Positions 58,601-64,000 of a DNA stretch of 64,000 nt are shown here, piece by piece (position 1 is the first letter of the stretch; the number at the start of each line of letters is the position of its first letter). Source of the DNA: Liolophura sinensis (Eukaryota > Mollusca > Polyplacophora > Chitonida > Chitonidae); assembly GCF_032854445.1 (NCBI RefSeq), contig NC_088296.1:28019064-28083063 (forward strand). The letters run 5' to 3'. The notes under the pieces are model-generated. The model saw only the letters and a program-made list of their open reading frames with translations. It had not been told where the DNA came from and ran no database searches. The position numbers and the translations under genes are program-made.

Positions 58601-59622
58601 CTTATGCCACATGAATCCAGAATACTTCAACACTACATCGGCCACAATGTTCATACATGCAGGAAACCGAGAGGAAACCATCACACCAAGCTGTACCTGT
58701 CTTCTGAAGACAGCACGCATTATACACATCATTTAAACAATTTGTACACAGACACTTCACCTCACATGGTACTCCGTGATCCTGTCTAGACTTTTGTAGA
58801 AGGGGTGTGAGGTGAAATACCCACTCCAGTAGTGGTCCTCGTGATCAGAATATCTAAAGAAATCCCCGCTCAGCACCACGTAGTCCTTGAGCAAAAATTG
58901 TGTTCAGGTTCGAGCTGAGATCTCTGTGCCACAGCATTGAAAAAGTCCTTCAGGGTACCAAATTGAAGCTGAACAAAAGTCACCTGTGTCAAACTGAAAC
59001 ATTGGTTGGGCTTCTAGGAGGACTGGATGTTCCATTCATCAGGTGTGTCATATCAGAGGTCCACTATACAACAAAGGACTTACCTCAGCATTTAACTCTG
59101 CTCTAGCATTGGTATGATCAAACAGCCTCTGGTAGTTGTTGAACTGGTTGTCCTATTCATCAGGTTTGTCACACCTGAGGTCCACTATACAATATATGAC
59201 TTACCCCAGCATTTAACTCTGGTCTACCATTGATATGATCAAACAGCCTCTGGTAGTTGTTGAACTGGTTGTCCCATTTATCAGGTTTGTCATATCTGAG
59301 GTCCACTATACAATATATCTTACCTCAGCATTTAACTATGACCTAGCACTGATATGAGCAAACAGCCTCTGGTAGTTGTTGAACTGGTTGTCCCATTTAT
59401 CAGGTTTGTTATATTTGAGGTCCACTATACAATATATAACTTACCTCAGCATTTAACTCTGGTCTAGCATTGATATGAGCAAACAGCCTCTGGTAGTTGT
59501 TGAACTGGTTGTCCCATTCATCGGGTTTGTCACATCTAAAGTCGTCTCCCAAAGGCACCAGTAACATATCGTTCTTATACAGCTGGGCTTTCTGTCTGTA
59601 CTGGTGCAAGATCATTTGAGCC
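43486..59622 (-). CDS. MAN2A: Golgi alpha-mannosidase II (glycoside hydrolase family 38), gene span, partial
   Basis: Twelve minus-strand exons encode about 500 residues that align in order with the middle of animal alpha-mannosidase II (usual length about 1100). In the family this Golgi membrane enzyme removes two mannoses from GlcNAc-Man5-GlcNAc2, the step that commits N-glycans to the complex type. Key landmarks: PLGDDF in exon a, [20 protein letters not shown] in b, QHHDGITGT in c (holding the His zinc ligand), [12 protein letters not shown] in h, TDLNGFQ in j, [11 protein letters not shown] in k, [10 protein letters not shown] in l. The cytoplasmic, membrane and N-terminal catalytic exons (zinc HxD, catalytic Asp) probably lie right of the window. 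Exon phases show two internal exons missing from my reading, between 54,001 and 51,739 and between 47,026 and 46,013. The C-terminal exons were not found below 43,486. Exon b is one base short. Whether this is a working gene is therefore open. Confidence 0.85.
43604..43900. repeat. MAN2A: 47-bp tandem array that contains the acceptor of mannosidase exon l
   Basis: About six units of CTGACCTGGGGGAGCAAAGG, TCAAAGGTGACAAATATTAC, AGGCCAG. On the minus strand each unit reads toward CCCCCAG|GTCAG, the same junction as the real exon start. The array grades into the block repeated at 41,680. Confidence 0.88.
43890..44195. repeat. Duplicated block, copy 3
   Basis: Matches 41,680-42,010 nearly base for base, with a small deletion near 43,990 (TCTTTTACT missing). 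Confidence 0.88.
44200..45037. other. Mannosidase intron, nothing recognised
   Basis: No repeat family or exon seen. Confidence 0.5.
45038..45179 (-). CDS. MAN2A: alpha-mannosidase II exon k
   Basis: The acceptor CTTTTTACTTCAG and the donor GTATTA give phase 0-1. It encodes [20 protein letters not shown] and [15 protein letters not shown], which align with the KLPLQANVYPM and LLSAQ region of the family. Confidence 0.92.
45537..45893 (-). mobile_element. tRNA-derived SINE family B, full-length copy
   Basis: The minus strand starts GCGACCCGGATAGCACAGTT, then GGTAGAGCATCC, a clear tRNA-like A-box; GGATAAATCCTGGGTC is the B-box-like part. The body and the TTGGGGTTTAACG-type 3' end match copies at 7560, 59,955 and 61,834. 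This is the best reference for the family. Confidence 0.88.
45974..46013 (-). CDS. MAN2A: alpha-mannosidase II exon j (small)
   Basis: Only 40 nt, with acceptor CTGATCTCTCCAG and donor GTGAGG, phase 2-0. It encodes [13 protein letters not shown], matching the family's TDLNGYQ block directly before exon k. Confidence 0.8.
46014..47025 (-). other. Mannosidase intron(s); one expected exon not found
   Basis: Exon i ends in phase 1 and exon j starts in phase 2, so a linking exon (about 30-40 codons in relatives) should lie here. I could not identify it. Confidence 0.5.
47026..47137 (-). CDS. MAN2A: alpha-mannosidase II exon i
   Basis: The acceptor TTTTTCGTTTTCAG and the donor GTAAAG give phase 0-1. 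It encodes [20 protein letters not shown] and [12 protein letters not shown], equivalent to the PPFVRVTHG region of vertebrate enzymes. Confidence 0.9.
47138..48260 (-). other. Mannosidase intron, nothing recognised
   Basis: AT-rich intron; no repeats or extra exons seen. Confidence 0.5.
48265..48356 (-). mobile_element. SINE family A fragment
   Basis: TATTTCACTTATACGACAGTGGCCAGCG and GAAACCCACGACCATCCACAGGTTG are the family body in reverse. It lies just downstream of exon h in the intron. Confidence 0.8.
48458..48580 (-). CDS. MAN2A: alpha-mannosidase II exon h (YLFLPDGEA)
   Basis: The acceptor CCTTCCCTGAACAG and the donor GTAAAG give 41 codons, phase 0-0. It encodes [20 protein letters not shown] then FLPDGEAQ; the [10 protein letters not shown] block is a strong family signature. 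Confidence 0.95.
49150..49815. repeat. MAN2A: 60-bp tandem array that contains the 3' end and donor of mannosidase exon g
   Basis: About 11 units of GTTAGCAGCCCCGTTTATTA, TCTCTGTAAGTGACATCATG, GGAAGGTATATATATGTACT. The rightmost unit merges with exon g: on the minus strand ACGGGGCTGCTAACAGTACT spans the exon end (GLLT) and donor. The long open frames on both strands arise from the 20-codon period. Confidence 0.93.
49800..49884 (-). CDS. MAN2A: alpha-mannosidase II exon g
   Basis: The acceptor ACTCGCTTTTCAG is good; the donor GTACTT is weak; phase 2-0. It encodes [20 protein letters not shown] then GLLT, matching the ITLENSFVLLRFD...GLM region of relatives. Its end lies within the tandem array, so the exact donor is uncertain. 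Confidence 0.8.
50208..51045. repeat. Tandem array, 74-bp unit, about 11 copies
   Basis: The unit is GATGTCAGACCCAAGCTGAG, CTGAGCCACACATACATGTA, GCAGGAGCAAGATTCACACA, CAAGATCTCCTCCT. One copy near 50,975 has an internal small duplication (CTGAGCTGAGCCAAGCTGAG). It fills a mannosidase intron. Confidence 0.95.
51305..51545. repeat. Tandem repeat, about 33-36 bp unit, seven copies
   Basis: The unit is AATCAATCATTATGACATTT plus TGGTGTAAAACACC or GGCGTAAGACACC. The GGCGTAA-ACACC end resembles the SINE A tail, so the array may have grown from a SINE 3' end. Confidence 0.85.
51603..51739 (-). CDS. MAN2A: alpha-mannosidase II exon f
   Basis: The acceptor TGTTTATTAACAG and the donor GTAAGA give phase 0-2. 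It encodes [20 protein letters not shown] and [14 protein letters not shown], equivalent to the VSFLAHIPPLGLKVF region of the family. Confidence 0.88.
51780..52640. repeat. Minisatellite, 50-bp unit, about 17 copies
   Basis: The unit is GGCAGCTCATACAGTACAGG, TGTAGATCTGAAATCTTTGT, TATAATGATT. It lies upstream of exon f, where another exon is expected. Confidence 0.95.
52641..54000 (-). other. Mannosidase intron(s); one expected exon not found
   Basis: Exon e ends in phase 2 and exon f starts in phase 0. In relatives a segment of about 60-70 residues (starting with the VYNP region) lies between them. I could not find it here or inside the adjacent minisatellite. Confidence 0.5.
54001..54068 (-). 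CDS. MAN2A: alpha-mannosidase II exon e (small)
   Basis: The acceptor TTGTATTGTTTTAG and the donor GTAAGT give phase 0-2. It encodes [20 protein letters not shown], matching the region before the VYNP block (SLPQK.II.LS). Confidence 0.82.
54330..54412 (-). mobile_element. SINE family A, 3' fragment
   Basis: GATTGGTGTTTTACGCCATT and CCATGGCGGCCAGCATTATGGTGGGAGGAG match the reverse of the family 3' half, with a poly-T start from the A-rich tail. Confidence 0.85.
55275..55375 (+). mobile_element. SINE family A fragment
   Basis: GCTGTACATGGGAAGATCTGTCAGCAGCC and GTGAAATAATCTTGAGAA follow family order; diverged and truncated. Confidence 0.7.
55615..55729 (-). CDS. MAN2A: alpha-mannosidase II exon d
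   Basis: The acceptor TTTTTTTTTCCCAG and the donor GTAAGT give phase 2-0. It encodes [20 protein letters not shown] then [16 protein letters not shown], following DYGKK of exon c exactly as in the family. Confidence 0.9.
56481..56663 (-). CDS. MAN2A: alpha-mannosidase II exon c (zinc-ligand QHHDGITGT)
   Basis: The acceptor GTCTATTTTTTCAG and the donor GTGAGT give phase 2-2. It encodes [37 protein letters not shown] and VVVDYGKK. In GH38 enzymes the second His of HHD is a ligand of the catalytic zinc (His471 in the fly enzyme); it is present here. Confidence 0.95.
57155..57880. other. Mannosidase intron, no further exon seen
   Basis: AT-rich intron between exons b and c with no recognised element. 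Confidence 0.45.
57885..58440. repeat. Irregular minisatellite of CATTCATTCATTCAATAAGCAGTCAGGTTT units
   Basis: About 16 units; the CATT tetramer part varies in number, so unit length varies from about 28 to 44 bp. Confidence 0.93.
58761..58968 (-). CDS. MAN2A: alpha-mannosidase II exon b, with a one-base frame break
   Basis: The acceptor CTTTTGTTCAG and the donor GTGAAG. The first part reads [20 protein letters not shown] (family QFGTLSDYF); the second part, in another frame, reads [20 protein letters not shown] then [16 protein letters not shown]. The neighbouring phases (0 in, 2 out) need 209 nt but 208 are present, so one base is missing, most simply near the T5 run at about 58,895. Confidence 0.88.
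59030..59545. repeat. MAN2A: 120-bp tandem duplication of mannosidase exon a (3' part plus donor)
   Basis: Anchor AACAGCCTCTGG recurs at 59,121, 59,242, 59,361 and 59,482 (spacing 121, 119, 121). The 59,482 copy is in the real exon; the others lie in the intron, each with the same coding segment and a donor. Donor GT positions on the minus strand: 59,443-59,444 (real), 59,322-59,323, 59,203-59,204 and 59,082-59,083. Confidence 0.92.
59445..59622 (-). CDS. MAN2A: alpha-mannosidase II exon a (PLGDDF region)
   Basis: The acceptor TCTGTGTTTTCACAG and the donor GTAAGT give phase 2-0. It encodes [20 protein letters not shown] then [20 protein letters not shown], matching the QYRKKS...PLGDDFRY...FKNYQ region. 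It is the most 5' mannosidase exon seen; earlier exons are presumably right of the window. Its 3' part is tandemly copied into the next intron. Confidence 0.93.
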
Positions 59623-59719
59623 CTGTGAAAACACAGATTTAGGATTTATTTATTTACTTAATGGACTTTAAATGCTGAACAAAATGCGTTCATTTTACAG
59701 GTATTATTTAATACCAAGG

Positions 59720-59825
59720 CAAAGAATGTCTGTGGATGTGTGGTTCCCTTCCATCATAACACTGGCTGCCACCTGGTAAATAAAATATTCTTGAGTATGA
59801 TGTAAAACACCAATCAATCAAACAA
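59720..59825 (+). mobile_element. SINE family A, 3' fragment
   Basis: CCATCATAACACTGGCTGCC and ATTCTTGAGTATGATGTAAAACACCAATCAATCA match the family 3' half. Confidence 0.75.
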
Positions 59826-59954
59826 ATATATAAAATACACGTGTGGCTGAATGGGCAGGGTGCCTGTTACATGTACTGTACCTTCTCAATAATCACAGAC
59901 AATCGGTAATAGAGACACACTGAAAGTAAACATGTAGACCAGACAAGTCTCCCA

Positions 59955-60205
59955 CGAGTGAGTGAGTGAGTGAGTGTTTGGGTTTTAACATGGTTCTTAA
60001 CAATTTTTCAGTCATATGACGACGAAGGAGTCCTCAGAGTGCATGTAATGTGCCTCATTGTTGCAGGACGGATTTCCACCGCTCTTTTATCTAGTGCTGC
60101 TTCACTGAGACTCCTTACCAAAGGCAAGTAAGCTGCCCACCTGAGCCATTATACTGATATGGGTCAACCAGTTGTTGCACTATCCCCTTCATGCTGAACG
60201 CCTGG
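59955..60205 (-). mobile_element. SINE family B copy, head-truncated
   Basis: GTCATATGACGACGAAGGAGTCC through CCATTATACTGATATGGGTCAACCAG to CCCCTTCATGCTGAACGCC is collinear with the 45,537 copy; the tRNA-like head is missing. Confidence 0.85.
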
Positions 60206-61830
60206 CAACTTATACAAGGCAAATTAAGGTGTCATTCTTCATTGTACGTGCTTGTATAAAGAAGAAAAAAAACATATTGAAACATGAACCTGTGTAGGTG
60301 ACAGCTTAACGCCAATTCGTTGTTCCAAGAATATCACCGATTGCAATGAACAAGCTTGAAACGTGGTATAGCAGTTGAACAAGACTGGAGCCCGTATATA
60401 GTTGTGATCACATATAGCACGGAAACATACGATTGACTGCAAACAAAACAAACATAAATCTGCATAAGAGGCCTTCACTTAGTACGCGCTTTTGACATAT
60501 GCCATAGAATGTAGGCGCCAGGCCATCGTTACTGTTAACTGTAGGCCCTACTTACTGTATAACACTGATTAGGGCCTACATTTACCATTTGTTGTGGTTG
60601 TAGTGCGATCTTTGGCGGAAAAGAACAGACTTAACGAAACAATCATTTTCAATGAACATAGCAGCCTGTCACGTGCAAACATCACAGGCAAGGAGAGAAT
60701 ATATCTTCACGAAACATATAGAATGTCAGTGCATTTCAAATACCGTTTTGTAGACCAATACACCGCTTTCACAATGTCAACAAGTGAACAACATGTTGTC
60801 TGTCTGTGTCAAAGTTCACATCGCGCCACAACACATTCCTGGCTGATGTAAAACAATAAAATCGAAACAACGGACTTTTATTACACGCTATAATACATGA
60901 ACGCATTAACATGTAATTCAGAGCCAACAAATGTTCTTTGGCCTTTACAACCTGATCATTAATCTAGTGAAAATATATCTTGGCTATTTCCCTTCCCAAA
61001 ACACTCACTATGCCGTTTTACAAGAATTATTTAAAGTCGATGATTGTGTGGCATTATATACCGGGGAACACTCAACAAAAAAGCCTGATCAAAATATTAT
61101 AGAACTTCACAGATTGTATGCATCCCGCTGATAATATTATTTTAAAGGAGCTTTCCCAAATCATCGTTTGGCTTATAGAGCGATTACTTACTGTGTAAAT
61201 CTTTTGAACCAGGTTTCATTTTTAATGTGGCAGTGACAGCTTTAAAGCAGGGCTTGACCAACATTAGACATCTCTGATCACGCCAAGAGTCCCAAGAATT
61301 AACATAAACAATGAACACTGGTATTCTAAATTACATTCCATGCCAAGATTCCATCGCATTTGGACAAACATGTATGCATCACACATTACAGTATTCAACA
61401 CCGAGCCCACTACAACACCGGCCGCTATAAAACCTCCGCAACTGTCTAAGCCTGGTATGCCTGGAAACACGTGTGTCCGTTTCTGACATAGGCCTACATG
61501 CATAAAGTATGTTACACCACATATCAAGACCGATAGTATGGGTTCGGGAATATCCTGAATTAAGTAAGTACCTGTGTATATATGTCAAACTATGCCAAAC
61601 TTTAATTAAGGATTAAGAATAGTTTGTATGAAGTCGTGTCGCTGTCGTTGTCTCTCCTAACGTGCACTCGTATAGTCTTTTACTGTCCGCTGGTTTACAC
61701 AGCAATGTTTCAAATAAACCTACCACTAGTTAATACAACTAGTTGGTATGAATCACTAATAACTAGCTTTCAGATTCCAAGAACCACATGTTTTGACAAC
61801 ATATAATGTATATCAAAGGAGAGATTCTAT
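60206..61830. other. Non-coding stretch
   Basis: No mannosidase exon or other gene was recognised on either strand. Confidence 0.5.
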
Positions 61831-61833
61831 TAG

Positions 61834-62100
61834 CCCAACGGCCCGGATTGCACATTTGGTAGAGCGTCCGCTTCGGGAGGATCCAGGATCAATCCTGGGT
61901 CGGGACACACCTAAGACTTTAAAAGAGTAAGTTGAATCTCCCTCGCTTGGCGTTCAGCATGAAGGTTGATACTGGTTGACCCGTATCAGTATAGGCCTAA
62001 TGGCTCAGGCGGGTCGGCTTAAAAAGCGGTGGAAATCCGTTCTGCAGCAAGGAGGCACATTACATACAATTTAAGGATTCCTTCGTCAGCACTCACTCTA
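61834..62100 (+). mobile_element. SINE family B copy, forward orientation
   Basis: It starts with a tRNA-like head (GGCCCGGATTGCACATTTGG, TAGAGCGTCC; GATCAATCCTGGGTCGGGAC) and continues with CTTGGCGTTCAGCATGAAGG and GACCCGTATCAGTATAGGCC. The 3' end is cut after GATTCCTTCGTC. Confidence 0.88.
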
Positions 62101-62536
62101 TTGGTCGACGTTCAGTCGAACACAGTTAATCAATGCATATGTCACAAACTTGATGTACCCACGTGTGTTTTTCTGCAATTTTCCAGTCTATATAAGTCTT
62201 CCAATGTGTGATGTGTATTAAACGGCGTTGGCTTGAATGGAAAACATCCGTCCTCTAGTCATAGAGCTCTATACAACTGTTCTCTACCTTTATGTCCATA
62301 GTTATTCAGATGTACGGCTTCGTGCCATCTTTTCGATCTATACAAAATTTCCTTCCCTCTGTGATTAGGAGCAATATTTAAGTATTTGTGTAGAACATCA
62401 AATACTCGTGTAATACAAATTAATTTCTAATATTTTGAGCTGACTAATTGTATGACAAATACAGATGTCAAAGGTCACGCTTCGCATGTTATTCTAGCAG
62501 ATAATGAGAGTGATATAATTGTGTTACAATCCACAG

Positions 62537-62636
62537 GACGGGAGCACGCCTTTACACACGGCAGTCCTTCAGGGCAATGTTGATGTTTATCTGCTGTACG
62601 AGAAAGGGGCCTACGTCAATGCACAGACAAAGATCA
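62537..62636 (+). CDS. Orphan ankyrin-repeat exon
   Basis: The acceptor TTACAATCCACAG and the donor GTAACT frame 33 codons: DGSTPLHTAVLQGNVDVYLL and YEKGAYVNAQTKI. This is one ankyrin repeat (TPLH, LL..GA.VNA). It is about one residue shorter than the consensus, and the acceptor tract is poor. No neighbouring ankyrin exons were found before the window ends, so it may be an isolated relic or part of a gene to the right. Confidence 0.55.
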
Positions 62637-63146
62637 GTAACTTATGGTTACATATTGTTTATTCCTCATGTCAGGGAGCAGCAGCCGTCTCATCACCTAA
62701 ATCATCACGGATATAGGCGAGACGTTAATTAATGAACCAGAAACTTTCAGGATATTTATTACACTGTGGGAAGCCTCCATAGAAGAAAAATGTGAAGTTC
62801 TGTGGAACATACAAAAAACCTTATAATTGCATTTATATAAATGCAAATCAACATCCGCACTGTACAACCCTGTATATAATGTGCAGGGAGGCTATTTTAA
62901 ACACAAAGGCGGCGAATGCCGTTATTATGCCGTCATTAAGCCGGCGTAGCGTTTCTACCCATTTGAGAACCGGGTTTGAGAAATCGAGATACAACACTAC
63001 GACAACAGAACGACGTCGCTCTAGACTCCGTTGTTTTGCAGCACTGTAGGACGAATCTGCCAACTTTAACATAAGGTGATATGTAAAAGGATTTAAAAGG
63101 TATTAGATCGATCTTCTGATTTATCTTCTTGATTGGGTTTGGGTTT

Positions 63147-63900
63147 TGTTATGTGCACAACTGCCGCCAGCTTCTAAACTTAGCTTGCCACTGTTTACAT
63201 ATGCTGAGTTCAGGGCCTGCTGTCTGCCTCTGCCTTAGAACGTTCCAGAATACGCTCAGTTCGGGCCCTGTTTGTTTACAACAAGTGTTCAAGAATTTTC
63301 TTATTCTAGAAAATTCCACCAGTCTATATAAGACCTATGAAAGCAGGTCTAGGAGGAGAAAGGAGAATTATTGAGAGTTTTGGATGCTTTCGCTGTGTGT
63401 TACCTTAGTAGGCGTTTTGTGCTGAATTTTGGTGTCCTTATAGCCTCTGGCTTTGTTATATCCTATCTCCACCGAGCACTTGTTCAGTCTGAACTTGTAT
63501 ATTTAATTTGTGCTCTTGTGTACACAGTGCTTATTAGTACACGGACCCTGTCTGTGGAATTTTGTGTATATTTCGTCATATGCTCAGTTATACTGGGGAT
63601 TTTCCCTCCTATGAATATTACCTCGGTGCAATTTTTAAGCATTGTGGAGTTTATGCGTCCGTTTGGACTTGGCACCGTTGTACATGTAAAGACTTTAGTA
63701 TTTGTATAGATATTGCTATCCTTTCTTGTTAAACTTAAGTACTTTAGTATTTGTAAAAGTCTTGTTATCTATACGTGTTAAACCTAATAAATTGTTGTAA
63801 AATAAAATCTGCTGTTTTTGGTTACTTTTTTGTGCGGCTAAACTGTCGTGTATTTCGAACAAGCCATCTCTTTATAATACAGGCGGTTTGAGTCGTAACA
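63147..63900 (+). mobile_element. Solo LTR, 754 bp, with 4-bp target duplication
   Basis: It begins TGTTATGTGC and ends GAGTCGTAACA, so the ends are TGTTA/TAACA inverted. GTTT flanks it at 63,143-63,146 and 63,901-63,904. It has promoter-like TATATAAG at 63,325-63,332 and AATAAA at 63,786-63,791 and 63,801-63,806. No primer-binding site follows, so the internal region was lost by LTR-LTR recombination. It is unrelated in sequence to the 28-kb element. Orientation is taken from the TATA and poly(A) order. Confidence 0.82.
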
Positions 63901-64000
63901 GTTTACAATATTTAATAAACAATGATGTTCTCTAAGTAGTTTGCTTTAAACAAGATTCCGTTCAGTTAAACGACAGACAAGAATACCTAGCCCTTCTCGG

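Noticed and set aside
61834-61910. Possible tRNA gene
   Set aside because: The tRNA-like fold is the head of SINE family B, which continues into the SINE body.
63371-63709. Hydrophobic 112-residue frame
   Set aside because: Lies wholly inside the solo LTR, which is non-coding.

Overview
The window is animal (invertebrate) nuclear DNA, most likely from a mollusc. Genes are split into short exons with GT-AG introns. Two tRNA-derived SINE families of the kind I know from bivalve and gastropod genomes recur on both strands, minisatellites are very dense, and there is a complete Ty3/Gypsy-type LTR retrotransposon. I see no bacterial features, no CRISPR array and no convincing free-standing tRNA or rRNA gene. 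Exon borders below were read by eye from splice sites and reading frame.

Region 1 (0.4-14.4 kb, + strand): an immunoglobulin-superfamily membrane receptor. Three Ig-domain exons are followed by a transmembrane exon and seven cytoplasmic-tail exons. Every internal junction is phase 1, so exons can be duplicated or skipped without breaking frame. Four tail exons look like diverged copies of one another, and two are 13-14 codon cassettes carrying YEDI and YDEP tyrosine motifs. Ig exon 2 carries one extra base. The introns hold SINEs, a decayed non-LTR retrotransposon with a SINE inside it, and several minisatellites.

Region 2 (14.8-28 kb): a 45-bp minisatellite of about 1.9 kb, long AT-rich non-coding sequence, an 89-bp tandem array, one minus-strand terminal exon of an unrecognised gene (24.25-24.40 kb), and a relic that resembles the N-terminal part of transposon-linked family-B DNA polymerase proteins (25.85-26.28 kb).

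Region 3 (28-36 kb): a second copy of the first Ig exon, with its flanking introns, split by a 7.4-kb LTR retrotransposon. The two 1162-bp LTRs differ at one base, the target duplication is TACA, and pol is fully open, so the insertion is young. Gag and pol share a frame and are separated by a single UGA.

Region 4 (43.5-59.6 kb, - strand): twelve exons covering the middle of a Golgi alpha-mannosidase II (GH38) gene, from the PLGDDF region through the QHHDGITGT zinc-ligand region to the [10 protein letters not shown] region. The N-terminal exons probably lie beyond the right edge. Two internal exons and the C-terminal exons were not found, and one exon lacks one base. At three exon edges the splice junction itself is part of a tandem repeat array, which is the most unusual structure in the window.

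Region 5 (59.7-64 kb): more SINEs, one orphan ankyrin-repeat exon (+ strand) and a 754-bp solo LTR with a GTTT target duplication.

Three single-base frame breaks (Ig exon 2, gag, mannosidase exon b) may be real lesions or uncorrected long-read indels. The gag break is in a six-C run and the mannosidase break is near a five-T run, which favours the second reading. No transcript evidence was available.
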